Of a DNA stretch of 64,000 nt, positions 10,175-22,825 are shown one piece after another. Under the pieces are notes generated by a model. It worked only from the letters and a program-made list of their open reading frames with translations. It made no database searches and was not told where the DNA came from. The first letter of the stretch is position 1. Every line of letters begins with the position of its first letter. Position numbers and translations under genes: made by a program. The stretch comes from Spinacia oleracea (lineage: Eukaryota > Streptophyta > Magnoliopsida > Caryophyllales > Amaranthaceae): contig NC_079487.1 in the NCBI RefSeq assembly GCF_020520425.1, positions 133,942,385 through 134,006,384 on the forward strand. Reading direction: 5' to 3'.

Positions 10175-12711
10175 TCATTCCCCTCCAAGTTGCCTTGGTT
10201 GAAAGGAAACATGCAAACCATGCTTCATGTAAAGAGTTGTGGTAACCTTTGGTACAATAACTTGACCTTCAACAACCTTAACTCTATACCTTAAAAGTAT
10301 CGAGGCAGCCACCATTTTCATCTGTGTATATGCAAACTTCTTCCCTACACAAAGCCTCGGTCCAGCATTAAACACAACATACTTAAACTGATTTTCGGGT
10401 ACAAATTGTCCGTCTTTAAACCATCTTTCCGGTTTAAACTCGGAACAATCTTCTCCCCATATCGACTTCAACCTTCCCATAGCATACACGTGGTACAACA
10501 CTCTATGACCCTTTCCAATTGTCATACCATCTGGGAAAACATCGTCTTCCTTGGCTTGTTTAAAGTCAATTGGGACAGAAGGGTAGAGTCTTAACGACTC
10601 TAGTAACGCTGCCTGTAAGTATATCATTTTTTCCAAGTCTTCCGCTTGGAAAACTATATTGGAGTTTGATTGTTCATGTTTATATTTTGCCCTTTGAGCT
10701 AATACCACCTCGCTAATTTCGCGAAGGATTTTGTTCTCCACGCTCGGGTTTTCGTGTAGGAGCCAGAAGAACCAGACTAGGGCCACGGAGCTGGTGTCGC
10801 GGCCTGCTAGGATAAAACTTATGCAGAAATCCTTCAGAAATTTATCAGAAAATTTAGTGGTTTGTTGTTGATCCTGCATTTTTATCAGCCTAGATAAAAG
10901 ATCACAAGGGTCTTGATCAAATTTATTACCACGGGGTTTATTTGAATCCGCTTTACGGTTTTTTACCGTTGTTTCGGCGAATTCATGCACGGTTTTTACC
11001 GCATCTTTAAGCTTTCTTTCTTTGCTCACGTTCAAGAATCTCATTGTTTTCCAAACAACGGGTGGGACTAAAAACCTGAACAGAGAATACTCTGTTGCTT
11101 CCTCGAATGCTTTTGCGAACGGGATTTCCGGTAAGTCGAGGGCTAAGCAACCGGGATCGACACCGAACGCGGCCACACAGACGTTGTCGAAGGTGAAACG
11201 GAGGAGCAACTCTTGGAGGTCCATGGTGTTTTCTTTTGATGAGTTCACTTGCTTCTCTATTACCTTCAATTAAGAAATTAAATAATTAAGGAATAATTAA
11301 TGTTACATGTCAAAATGATGATGATAAACAAGATTGTACGCTTCAATTCCACTACTATATGTTTGCAATCCATTAATCCTTGAAAAATGTCAAAATTCTT
11401 ATAAAATAACGAGTTTTTAACATACCTTTGTTACACAAATCAAGTTATTAAACATTGAACTACAAACCCGACCACGATTAGAGGTGGCAAATGATTCATC
11501 TTGATAGATTGGACGGACTAACGAACCACCTATTTGTTATTTATCTTAAAATTTAGCTAATTTGTTGTGCTAACTAAGCTAGTGAATGTCTACGATCAAC
11601 TGATTACAAGGGTCAGTTCGAGCCAGGGTGACCAATACCATGGTTCAATATTTAGGTGTTGGTAGGACTAATTAACCTGACCCACTAGCCATCTTTACCA
11701 ATCAATTTGACAAGGCTAGCTTCCACGACCGACGACAAGCAAAATAAAATTCAAATTTAGTATTGTACCCCACCACTCAACAAAGGTTGCACAATGCAAC
11801 AATAAAAACACTTTCTTCATATGACATGTCCGATAAATGATATATAGGGTACGGGAATTATGAGATTAGAGATTCATGACATAAATATAAAGATCCGTTT
11901 TATTTGACTTATTTTAACTGAACTTATTTTATCTGAACTTATCTGAACTTATTTTATCTGAAAAAAAAAATTATTTTGTCTGAAATAAACTTATTTGTGT
12001 GTGAAAATGTATGAAAAAAACTTATTTTTGTTGAACTTATATAATCTGAACTTAACTGAACTTATCTTGACTTATTTTGTCTGAAATAAGTCAAAATAAG
12101 TCGAACAGAACATGCCTAAATATGATGTTACTAGAATATAAATAAATAAAGAATAAAGAAATTAATAGGTGGGGAATGAAGTAATTAAGTGTATGAAAAA
12201 GCTAGTAGCATGCCTTAAGTAATTTATCATGCACAAGACTTTGCATGGTCCTCAAAGAATAGACCACAAACCGAGTAGTATGCATCTCCGACGTAGCAAT
12301 CCGGCGTTGCTCCTTCCACTCGTCGTCGTCGGAGTTAAAAATTCCGTTACCGAGAAGTTCTCCGAATCTCTCCCTATAATACTTTCCTTTAGGAAAGTTC
12401 TTAAACTTAGTCTTAAGTATATACTCAATTTTACTAGGATCAGCAATCATAATACCTCGAAAACCGCCAAATAATCCCTTAACTCTATAACTCCCACCAC
12501 TCTTTTCCAAAGCTTTGGTGTTCCATTCATGGATTTCATGGAAATGGTGGGCTAAAGAAGGGATCATGCCAATTATTGGCCATATTGTAGGACCTTTGTT
12601 GGTGAGTTTTTCATGGATGTAGGTGACTATGAAGAGTCCTAATAATGCTAGGAATATATCTGAAATTTGTATTTGGTTGAGAATTGTTGTTAAGAAGTTT
12701 GTAATTTCCAT
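10175..12711 (-). CDS. Cytochrome P450, CYP86B-like (fatty acid omega-hydroxylase type)
   Basis: Two exons: 12711-12214 (166 codons) and 11263-10175, giving about 528 residues. An N-terminal anchor (IFLALLGLFIVTYI) is followed by a Pro/Gly hinge (GPTIWPIIGMIPSL). P450 marks follow in order: I-helix AGRDTSS, K-helix ESLR, FKPERW, and the heme loop FNAGPRLCVG with the Cys ligand. The FTFDNVCVAAFGVDP stretch and the AYTQMKMVAASILLRY tail are characteristic of the CYP86 clan, closest in my memory to CYP86B. That family hydroxylates very-long-chain acids at the ER for suberin and cutin. The exon join is in phase 0 (DKLL K|VIEKQ), but its donor reads AAG|GCATGC, so the 950-bp intron (11264-12213) would be GC-AG. 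The intron contains a MITE. Subfamily is moderately sure, P450 certain. Confidence 0.9.
11891..12116. mobile_element. PIF/Harbinger-type MITE in the P450 intron
   Basis: 226 bp with TAA on both sides (11888-11890, 12117-12119). The ends AGATCCGTTTTATTTGACTTA and (inverted) GGCATGTTCTGTTCGACTTA are imperfect inverted repeats, and the body is rich in GAACTTATTTTATCT words. A related copy is at 26178-26343. Confidence 0.65.
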
Positions 12712-12800
12712 TTTTTTTAGAAGAATTTGGGAGAAGAATTATTGAAGGAAAAAGATACTTTCACATGAAGATGTTGTCAATGACATTATATATTTGGGTT

Positions 12801-12810
12801 ATATATATAA
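12801..12810 (-). promoter_or_regulatory. Possible TATA box of the P450 gene
   Basis: The minus strand reads TATATATAAC about 90 bases upstream of the ATG at 12711, a usual distance. The DNA around it is TA-rich, so this is weak. Confidence 0.35.
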
Positions 12811-14490
12811 TGCATATAAAGTGTGGTGGTATGATATTAAGGCATTTTGGACTTTCTTGGGACTTTATTCTAATGGGGTTAATGATATTAGGTGGTTGTT
12901 AGCCTCTTAATTTAACATGTACTCTATTTTTTGTATTTTCTTTGGTATATGCACATACGGAGTATCTAAGTTGTTCTACTAATTAACTAACAAAAGTTGG
13001 TAGAGAACTCACCTTGTGATTTGGAGATCACAAAGTCGAGTCTCATCAACGGCTCAACTGTTGACCTACATAACTGAACGAGTTGGGATTTTTATTTTTC
13101 AAAAGCATTTGTCTTAATGATCTTTTATACGGAGGAGTATGTAGTATTTTTTTATTTTTTTTGTGAAAATGATATTTTATACAGTAGTTTATAGTATCAA
13201 AACAGTGTTATAGGTAATTTTTTATATCAATACAGCATGTAATGACACTTTACAATTCTAATGTTAGACAACTTTGACCAAGTTTTTACAAGAAAATTGT
13301 TTAATGTACCGTACGTGATTGGAGAGTGTAAAGAAAATAAAAATTGAATGAGGGAATTTAATTCATTGACCGGATAACTTTCTAATTAGGTCATCAAGGC
13401 TTGATAATCAAAAATTCGTTTATATTGATCTATCTCAACTCGAGCTCGCATTTAATTAAGCTACTAGTAAGCTAAGTTCGAAGAAAGGAAACTTAAACGG
13501 GTCAGGCTCAAACAATTCAAATGAGATTGGTTAATTAAGCTCGAGCTTGATCTCAAACTCGAAAATTTCTTATCAAGCCTAGCTCGAATAACCTAATACT
13601 CGGCTCAACCCGACTCGTTAACACATATACCCTTAGAATTTGACACATATCAATAAGGTCTTGACATATATAGTGCTAAAACTAAGATTTTTGTGTACGT
13701 TATGTCACAATTTTGTAATGTATTTTAACTCATTGGCACCCAAAAGAATCTAAATAGTCGCAAAAGTCAATAAGTATAAATGGATTACTAAACTTAGCCC
13801 AAGTTAGACCACTTCTTTTTTTAACTTTTAGAGATGGATTTTGCAACCGCTTAAAACAGCCACATGCGAAGAGATTAATGCACGAATCTACCAACAACTA
13901 CTAATAAAATGTTGCTACATCCCATTAGATTTTCAAAATTTCAACTCTAGAATTTATTTATGTGGAAAATGTCATAATGAAAACAACAAAAAGTACGTAA
14001 CACTTAACAAATTTGTTGTTGTAACTTGTAAGGATAAAATACCGGTTGGAGGCGCTATTATACTTCTTTGGATCAGGATTATATTGGCAACGCTAATACA
14101 GATGAGGTTTTGACCTAGTGAGAAATACTAAATGGTTGTTCATGATATACATGGTTACAAACAATTAATTATATACTTATGTTCGTACGATGTGGAAAAA
14201 AATTATCCGATGAACAATTAATCATTAATTATATACGGAGTACTTAGGTTTGTACGATGTGGCAACAAAATTATCTCGATGAACAATTAATCATATACTC
14301 CGTACAATAATTTGGCATAAAAAATTATCAAATGCACATCGTGATATGCACGGTTACCTACAATATATCAACGATGTGAAATGTGAACTATGATTTTAAT
14401 GGCAAATGAATGCTTGATTTGTAGGACAACGATATTGGCGATGTGCACTTTTGCCACGTTACATACCATGAGCTTAATTCACCAATGAGG
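12811..14490. other. Intergenic
   Basis: No gene seen. 12985-13095 looks like a worn tRNA-derived SINE (GGTAGAGAACTC box-A-like, AGTCGAGTCTC box-B-like). 13390-13620 has repeated AACTCGAGCTCG/AAGCTCGAGCTTG words of the kind found in degraded hAT-like elements. The frame at 13841-14113 has no recognisable domain. Confidence 0.45.
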
Positions 14491-14494
14491 TATT

Positions 14495-14597
14495 ACTCGG
14501 ACTAATGGTAAAGGTTGAGTACATCTATGTGTGTATGATAGTTAAGTTATAAGTTCGAATTCCCCCCCCCCCCCCTCTTTCCTCCTTGTGTAATGCC
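14495..14597 (+). repeat. Possible SINE fragment with a C14 run
   Basis: GGACTAATGGTAAAGG (box-A-like), then AAGTTCGAATTCC (box-B-like) about 45 bases on, followed by 14 consecutive C at 14562-14575. It abuts the CACTA MITE. Low confidence. Confidence 0.3.
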
Positions 14598-14600
14598 TAT

Positions 14601-14936
14601 CACTATAAAATAATCATTTTATAAATAATCATTTTATAGAGACGGAATTTCGTTTCTAAATAATCTAAATCCGTCTCAACATGATACTTAGAGACGGATT
14701 TGAGACAGAAATAGGCGTCTCTATAGAGGGCGTGTCAAAAACTTTGAGACAGAATTTTTGCAAATCTATTACAAATTTGAGATGGAATTTTTGTTGCCAA
14801 TTTGAGATGATACTTCATGTATAATTCCGTCTCAATTTTAATCTTGACACGAAATTTTAGTAACCCGTCTCAAGTTTGAAATGTTTATTATATTCGTCTC
14901 AAAATACATCTTTAATTAATGCATAATTTTATAGTG
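14601..14936. mobile_element. CACTA-type MITE
   Basis: 336 bp. Ends CACTATAAAATAATC and ATTTTATAGTG, with the 3-bp duplication TAT on both sides (14598-14600, 14937-14939), as expected for CACTA elements. The body repeats GAGACGGA/CCGTCTCA words in both orientations at least eight times, which look like subterminal transposase-binding repeats. Confidence 0.8.
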
Positions 14937-14939
14937 TAT

Positions 14940-15418
14940 GTGAATCCTTAAAAAAAATCCTCATGAGGTTGCATGAGATTAGAGATAAAAATCCTTCAAA
15001 AAAAAAAGAAAGAAAGAAAGAAAGATAGGAGATAAAATAATAACGCTATAATATAATGGAGTACATGAAAATCTATAACTTCAATGTTACTCTGTGACAC
15101 TATACGTACCAAAGAGCTTTCAAATGAAATATTTTTCGTTGTTATTATTTACACGACACAATTATTTAGTTACGTTTTAATGTACAGTTTTAAACATTAA
15201 TATATTTAATTATGGATAAAAAAAACTTATAAAAAGTTGATATTTAAATAATATTTATTAAGACGAATTTAACAAGACCCCATACGACTATGTTTTTTCT
15301 TAAGTATAAATCACAAAAGAAAGTAAAAAAAGGTTGTGTAAATAATGTCCAAAATTCAATTGTGTCATGTAAATAAGAATGTAGGAAGTATATTGTCCAT
15401 AAATTATCTGTTCAACGG

Positions 15419-15470
<52 letters not shown>

Positions 15471-16069
15471 AATGTTGTTGTACGTGTCATGTGACACTCT
15501 AGGACACATGGTTGTTTTTACACTAGCTAGTTCCTTTAGAGTGTGCATGATCATAGTGAAACACCACAATTATTGAATCAATATATCAAATGAGCTACTG
15601 TAGCTTGTTAGTTGAAAAATAAAGTATAGTGATAACTGATAATTAGATAGAGTTAATTAATGAATTATGAATGAATCTGCCAACCGTTTGATTGATAATT
15701 TATTTATTAAAAAAAGGTTGGAGAAATTGATAGGAACCGTTGGATGGAGATAGATTGCCAAATTTCTTTTACAAGCTTCTTAATGATCGAATGTATGGAT
15801 TTAAAGAGTGAGCTGGAAAAAGAAGGTGGGAGTTTCCTGTCCCTTTGCATGAAGGACATCTCGATCGGGAATTCGGGACTACGTATCACGTATCTATTAC
15901 GAAGTATTATTGCATGAAAAATAGATACTCTTCTTGTTCGTATGTAGTAAACTCATCGATATAGTCGTAGTAGATAATAAGATAAGTAAAGACACGCATG
16001 AACTGTCCCGAGTTTTCAGTTTGTTCAACAAATACTATCGGGTTTCATTAAATAGCATTTTCTATATAT
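14940..16069. other. Intergenic, AT-rich
   Basis: No gene seen. Contains a (GAAA)n run near 15000 and the TA microsatellite at 15420-15468. The short minus-strand frame at 15707-15889 has no recognisable domain. Confidence 0.5.
15420..15468. repeat. (TA)n microsatellite
   Basis: About 24 uninterrupted TA units. Confidence 0.95.
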
Positions 16070-16071
16070 TA

Positions 16072-16328
16072 CTCCCTTTGTATTTTAAAAAGAGATACAC
16101 TTTGACCGTGATATAGTTTTAGGAAAATAAGTTGAATTTATTAAAATAAGAAGAAAGTGGGATAGTGGGTTAATTATTTATTATATTAAAAAATGATGTG
16201 AGTAAGTGTGGGGACTACAAAATAATAGAAGTGGGATCAAAAAATGTCAAAAAAAAAATGAAAGTGTATCTCTTTTTAAAATACAACCGTTTAAGAAAAG
16301 TGTATCTCCTTTTAAAATACAGAGGGAG
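16072..16328. mobile_element. Stowaway-like MITE
   Basis: Ends CTCCCTTTGTATTTTAAAAAG and (inverted) CTCCCTCTGTATTTTAAAAGG, with TA at 16070-16071 and 16329-16330. 257 bp. Both ends carry AGTGTATCTC(T/C)TTTTAAAATAC. Confidence 0.85.
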
Positions 16329-16329
16329 T

Positions 16330-17343
16330 ATTCTTTTACTATGCAGCTAAGAGATTGTTTGGTGTCACTGCCTATTTTCAGTTTTTGGTATTAGGATTTT
16401 TATTTGAAAGTTGTATATTAAGTATGATTTAGATTGATCATCGAATAAAAAACAGTTTTACCTAAAGCAATCCTATTGATTTTGAAACTAAAAACTACAT
16501 GGTTTTCTTTTTTACTCTAGTTTTCTAGAATTAATCCTGAAAACAAAAAATACTACCAAAAGGGGATTTAGTTGTGACTAGACCTTATCATTGTACAGGT
16601 CAACCCTACGACTATAGGATTTGGGTCAAGTTAATTAAAAGGGTTTTTATTGGACATAATATGCATGTATTGTATTAGAGAGTGTCAAAGTATAATCGGG
16701 CATAACATGCATGTATACGAGAAGGCAACACTGTCGGCCCAACAAGCCAAGCACGCAAGCTAGGCCCGTCGAGGCGCAACAACGTGCCAGCGCCAAGCAA
16801 GGCCCATGCCCTTGGCTGGGCGAGCGCGGGGACAAGCAGCAGCGGCAGCGACAGCGCACACGGCAAGGCCCACGGCCCAGCTCGTGTGGCTGTGTGCTAG
16901 TGGGCTTGTGCGGGAAATGCTGGCCGGCTCTTGGCCGGTTGGTGTTATAACCTCACCCCTTATGTTTTTCCATACACTTTTGCCTAATCAGTTTTAACCT
17001 AAACAATAGAGAAAACCCTAAACTCTCTTTGTGCCTCCTTTACAAATTGTTCTTCCCAAAAGCTAAATATCTCGAGTGACTTCTAAGTCATCGATCTCAA
17101 GACGGATCTGAACGTGTCGGTGAACCAAGTAGATGAACGACATCTGAAGTTCTTGTTCGTGTTCGTGATACGTTGAATCTAGGGAAAACACGCTACAAAC
17201 GTAAGTCTGCTTGATTTGTACTTTATACATGATTCCTGGCCTTGGGGTTATTCTGCTATGTTATTATGTATTTAACTGTAAACCCCTACAGTTATGACCC
17301 AATAATTTAGGATTTAAAAATAGTCGTGATATATTTTTAAAAA
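16330..17343. other. GC-rich LTR-like segment
   Basis: 16700-16945 is strongly GC-rich, unlike its surroundings, with GGCCCA/GCCAAGC words; frames through it are compositional. 16950-17295 reads like the U5/leader end of a Copia LTR (TAATCAGTTTTAACCTAAACAATAG, then ACGTAAGTCTGC, ending CCCTACA). No matching second LTR or target duplication was found, so a solo or broken LTR is the best guess. Confidence 0.35.
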
Positions 17344-17918
17344 GGACAAATATTTTTTACCACCTACAAAAATCTAAAAATTGATTTTTTTTATCACGTA
17401 ATAAAAAAAAAACTAATTAAAATTTGTATTGTATTACTATAAAAATTATAACTTGTTTTTTACCACCTGAAAACGAAAAAAAAAATGTATTTATGTGTGC
17501 CTACCTAATTCAATTTCCCTCCAATATTTTACCATCTATGTGTGACGTTCTTTAACTCTTTCACCCTTCTCTCTTTACAGGTATTAAATTTTGTCAATTT
17601 TGTGAATTAATGCTAGTGAAAAGTTATGTGAATTCAAGAAAGATAAGGAAGCAAGAGAAGATCGAGAAGAGAGTTAAATACATGAAATAATGGGAATAGT
17701 CAATAGAACAATCAGAAATATTATCGTTATTGTTGCCCCCACGTAACATTTTCATTTATTTTTCCATCTTTAGGTGATAAAAAACATTGTTTTTAGATTA
17801 TTTTTTTAGGTGGTAAAATACAAGTTTTCATTTTTAGATGGTAAAATACAAGTTTTAGCTTTTTAGTTGATAAAAAACAAATTTTCGACTTTTTTAGGTA
17901 GTAAAAATTTATTTATCC
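17344..17918. mobile_element. ACCACCTA-family MITE, copy A
   Basis: Starts GGACAAATATTTTTTACCACC and ends AGGTAGTAAAAATTTATTTATCC. Four similar elements occur in the window (also 24934, 31900, 38396). Both ends carry repeated ACCACCTAAAAA (left) or TTTTTAGGTGGTAAAA (right) blocks, with a shared core around CTTTAACTCTTTC and AATTAATG(C/G)TAGTGAAAA. Confidence 0.8.
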
Positions 17919-20900
17919 TACAAAAAATTACTATACTCCGTACATGTAGATTTGTATTCACTTTTGCTCACATTTGTCCCTCTCGCTGATTTCTCAAATT
18001 TTTACTCACTCATTATTGACCACACCGATCCCAACCCGATTACTCTCAATAAATCAATAACCATGTCTAGTTGTGACCACTGACCAGGGATAACAAATGC
18101 AATTTGATGTAATAGAAAATTTCGTTCACAAAGATTAAACGTAAAAATCGCAAATAATTGAATTGTTGAGGCTTAATTAAACAAAAAGCTAAGCATATCA
18201 CATAGCTGTATCATTTAACGTATTGCCTGAATTGCTTCAAATTATGGATGGTGATTCTTTAAATAGAAGCCTACGTATATAGATTCCTTTGATTAATGGC
18301 ATTCCTATGTGTTTTATCTGCTAATAAAATACCCACCTTACAAAAGAATTAATGTAATAATCACCCAACCTAACTAATTAATGGCACCTTTTTCTTACTA
18401 TAAGTTTTTGTCCACGTACAAGTTATAAGACTCGTTTAGTTCAACTGAATTTGACTGTAATTAACTTATATGATCTTAACTGAAATTATTTTATTTTAAT
18501 TATAAGTCAATATAAGTTGAAATCACAAACCTGGACTCATTATCAATGATCTCAACCAGGTAAAAGTTCATGTCACTCTACTTATTTCGTTCTCCCCGTT
18601 TAAAAATGCCTCTGATCACAAGTAGACCTGATCATCTTGAATTCAACTCGAAAAATAATTTTAGGTCCTTTTGGGCTCAGCCTGACTTGGCCCGATTTAA
18701 AATGGCAGATTTTAGCATTTTGGTAACTTAATATTAAATTTAGTTATAAATTTTCCGGGCCTAAACCGCTATTTTTGGCCGGTAGCGGGTTTTGGACGGA
18801 AAATTTAGATCTGGTGCAACGTAATGGCAAGAATTTCTTGAACGTAGCTTGGCTTTGGCCCGCTTTTTGATCAGGATTAATCACAAGGTATATGTTTAAA
18901 ATTTCAATGAACACTCCAAACCATACATGGAAATTAGACTCTTGCTCTTATAAGACGACCCTAGTTAAGGGCATCATAGAGAATCTCAATTTATAAACAT
19001 TTAAAGAAATATGAATGCAAATCTAATTCTTCATATCTAGTGTGAATATTTGGTGACATTAAATTTTACTTTAATTGCACTAGACCAATAAACCAATATT
19101 ATTAACTTTTTTTTTTTGAAAAAATAATAAATCAAGTTATTTTGTATTGAAGTATAGAGTATCTTTCAAGGTCAGTTAGGATTTTAGGGGACCCTACAAA
19201 TTAACAACACACCCAAAGTCCACAATTATTTGATCCTATTTGACACATTATTGCTTAGCTAGTAGCTACAATACCTAGGTCCGTTATAAGGTCCATTATG
19301 CATGTGTAACAAGTCAACAACTCTCTCTAAATGACGTTGCTATGGAATAACTTTCTTAGGTTCCAAGCATGCATCCTTCGTGAAATATAATGATCTCAAG
19401 TACGACTATTTGGTTGAACATATGAAGTAATACGGAATATTTATTTCGCGTGTAGTGCCAAATGAATGCATTTTGACAAGAAATCAGGAAGCCAGGTTGA
19501 AGTATGATCTTCCAATCTTTTAATCGCCAACAAAATTATTCGTTGATTTTTCTAATTTGGTTTAAGCAAAATGAGTCAAATGACTACATAATTAAGGACT
19601 AAAATCTTTTTAGAATCTTGACTATATTAATACATAGATAGATTTGTCCATGTCAGTTTGTCAACTATAAGACCAAATTAATTGATCAATCCCAATCCAA
19701 CAAACATTACAATTAACTATGAAGTCAACTTGTCTAACATTCCCCTTCAAAAAAACTAAAAAAGTCAAGTAGTCTAACATTGGACTAATTCTAAATTACA
19801 TTGTCAAAATGGCAACAAGAAACGACTCAATGTTAAATGACTAAATTGATGTTCCGTAGTACCGGCATCACATATAGCCGCCTCCTTGTAATTTGTAACC
19901 CTGATATGACGTCACATCACATATAGCCAAATAATTACATCCTATTAGATTCATCTCAATTTGTAGCTTCAAGATATTAATTTTAGTAGTGTTTTTTTTA
20001 TTTATTCATAATTAAAAAATTATTTGTCAAAGATATACGTTTTAAAAAGAGTAAATATACGTAATGCATGCATAATATTACTGCCATTCTCTTTAATGTA
20101 GTAGTACAAAAAGAAAAAAAGAAAAAAGGAGCATTGCTAGAGTTAAAATTGGTGCATGACATTAGAAGCCGGGGTACACTTCAATACGGAGTAGTTCGAT
20201 CCGTTCCAAAACCCAAGGGCGGAGGCAATATACAAACAATGGGGTGAAATTTTAGAAATTTTCTTTATGATTTTTAAGATTTTCTTTAAACAATGTTATA
20301 AGATTAAGTATTTAAATCCACTAAAAATTGGAGTAATTTTTATTTTACATCCACTAAATATTTTTTTCTAAATCGCCACTGCCAAAACCTATTATTTTAC
20401 TTCTACTTGGAATAAAAGTTGTCCCTAAAGTCTTCGAGAAGGTTTTCAAAGTGCCCACTAAATTGATTTGGAGAATGAAATAACTTTATAAATTAAAGGT
20501 GGTTATAAGTTGGACGTTATTTGTAGGGTAGTTTGATTGACATGCATCAAATTAAGCAAGATAAACGCTATTATTTCTAGGTCACTAGGTGGCATCCTCA
20601 TCTTATGGTTAATACTTAATAGTTCATAAAATTGAGATGATTTTTCATGATACAATATTATTAAGGTCATATTGATGGATGTTTTAAGCGCTTCTAATAA
20701 TGAAGATAACCAACTCGCGCGATTATGCAATGCTCACATCTTCGAAAGAAAATCTTGAACTTATTTTGTTTATCTTATTTCCACTTATTTTACATACTCA
20801 TTGGTTACAAATTCACAACTGATAATTGTATACTTCGTAACAAATTACCAATATGGCAAAGTAGTGATAAATTTTGTACCAAACTGGTTAACTGGCTCAT

Positions 20901-21072
20901 TTTTAGTTGCAACGATGACATTTGGGTTATTCAAAACTTTTCTTTGATCATCTTGGTAAGTACGGCAAATGTACTTTACGGGGATTTTGTTAAATTCGTA
21001 ATAATGTATTTTTTTCTTCCAATATCTCAACTTTATACAAGAATTTCTACTTTAGACAATTAAACATAATAC
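17919..21072. other. Intergenic
   Basis: No gene recognised in about 3.1 kb. 18425-18540 has TTAACTTATATGATCTTAACTG words like the AAATAAG-type MITEs. 18640-18860 has GGCCCGATTT/GGCCCGCTTTTTG words of a degraded GGCC-type element. The rest is unassigned AT-rich DNA. Confidence 0.5.
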
Positions 21073-21462
21073 AAAGTAGTCCATAATAAACGCCGTTTCT
21101 CCTCTCTCTGTTAAGTTTTGTGTGTTTAGTTTAGTTCAAGTTGTTTCTTTGGTAAAGATTTATGCAGGATCGAAGAGGATGTCAATCTTTCGACTACAAT
21201 CAAACGAATCAGACGGAAATCATATTTTTCACGGCTACAACAGATCTATAGACCCCCTCGTCAATGAAGGCTGTAAATCACAACGATATAAAAGAGGGTA
21301 TACAGAATGTTTGATATACTACGATCGTAGCTATGGTGAAATGAAGTTTTTATTTGATTCGATTGTTATGTATTTGTTAGATTTAAATCTTTATATAGAT
21401 GTCGTATGACTTTTTATCAATGAATTAATTTGTTTATAAAAAAAAAAAAGTAGTCCATAATA
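21073..21462 (+). mobile_element. Non-LTR retroposon with A-tail and 16-bp target duplication
   Basis: AAAGTAGTCCATAATA at 21073-21088 is repeated exactly at 21447-21462. The second copy follows an A-run that itself follows TTTTTATCAATGAATTAATTTG, a style of 3' end common in plant LINEs. The insert is about 360 bp. A 95-codon frame at 21122-21409 (with EGCKSQRYKRGYTEC) shows no domain I know. It is a 5'-truncated LINE, a SINE or a processed transcript. Up to three As of the duplication could belong to the tail. Confidence 0.75.
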
Positions 21463-22825
21463 TTAAAGAAATATGAAAATCAAATAATTGCAATTAAAAG
21501 ACAAATCCGTAATAATACGGAATTGAAGATCTCTTTTTTGTTTTACCTTTTGACCAGTGGGCTTGTCCGGTCCATATAGACAACCACTATTTTAGTATTC
21601 TTTCTTCACTTAAGAACGCAAGAATTTTGAAGCATGTCCATACACTAAAGATTAAGGCACAATATGGATGGCATAAAGGTTGAGAATGCAATCCTAAAGT
21701 ACTTGGTTTTTAGCGCAAATTTTTATATATAACCGGTTATATTAACTAAAACAATTTTTTAGTTTATTGTTTCAAATGAGTAAATAGGTCTTGATGGTAC
21801 CTTGTAAGGTACAACCGGTTATACGGTGAACATTCTCATTTTTAAGTGTCTTTTGCAAACTATCTGCAAATATGATACCTAAAAATGACCAATTCCTAAA
21901 ATACGTTGTTTTTACGAATACTTTCCTACATAATGTTCATATTAGCATGAAAAGCGAGTCTTTTTAAAAGAGTCAATAGTAAATTGCAATTTTTCAATTT
22001 GCGGTTTTCTAGACTGATAAAAACTACTGTAATGTTTCTCAGAAAACCGAAAACAAAAACGATAACATGCCGACCATAGATTGGGGATATTAGTATTAAC
22101 GGGTTAATTTTCCCATGTGATTTTAGGTGAATTGATACAAAAAAATGTTGACGTGGGTGGTATATAAGATTTTTTGTTGTATAAGAAACGTATTTGAATA
22201 TTGTGCATCTTTTAGCATTATATCTGGGGAAAAGGAAATCAATCCTCTTTTACTATTGAAGATTGAGACTTCTATGTTACAGTACCTCTTTTGCTGTTTA
22301 ACATATGTTACACTGTTATAGTTCACCTCACTAGTTACTGGTTTCTAACTTCTATTTTGTAGTATCTCACTTTGTTGTCTCCTCCTTTTGTTCTTTGGAA
22401 TATTAAAAAGGCTTTACATAATGAGAAGATTAGCAACACAAATATGCCTCTTTACTTTTTGTCTAGAAAAGCTCAAACTCATTTTAACTTATTTCAGCAA
22501 AAATAAGTTCAGATAAGTCCAGTTCATCAAAAATAAAGTTTTCAAACAATTTGTATACACAAATAAGTGTTTTTCAACAAAAATAAGTTTAAATAAGTAA
22601 CGAGCAAATAATCTAAAGCAAAAGGTTCTAACTACAGTACTGCTACTGAGTTTTTTAATGGAGTACATATATACCTTACCCTTTGTGGGATGAAATGGTA
22701 CATTAAAAGCCCCAATTATCTTATTTGATCTTTCACATTGCCCTCCAAAACAGCAACCCAACTCAGTTAGAACAAGCAGAGATCACCCTATATGTGATTT
22801 GCAGTACTCGGCGCATACTCGGCCA
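21463..22825. other. Intergenic, upstream of SEO gene 1
   Basis: No gene seen. 22470-22612 has the TTTCAGCAAAAATAAGTTCAGATAAG words of the AAATAAG-type MITEs but no clear ends. ACATATATACC near 22667 could be a TATA element, and TTTGCAG at 22797-22803 resembles a splice acceptor just before the first SEO exon, so an extra upstream 5'UTR exon is possible. Confidence 0.4.

Noticed and set aside
16647-16997. Four overlapping frames in GC-rich DNA
   Set aside because: Equally open on both strands because of GC content; no domain and no start context. Probably LTR sequence.
20725-21063. 112-codon plus-strand frame and 61-codon minus-strand shadow
   Set aside because: Phe/Ile/Leu-rich text typical of AT-rich non-coding DNA; no domain, no splice sites of note.
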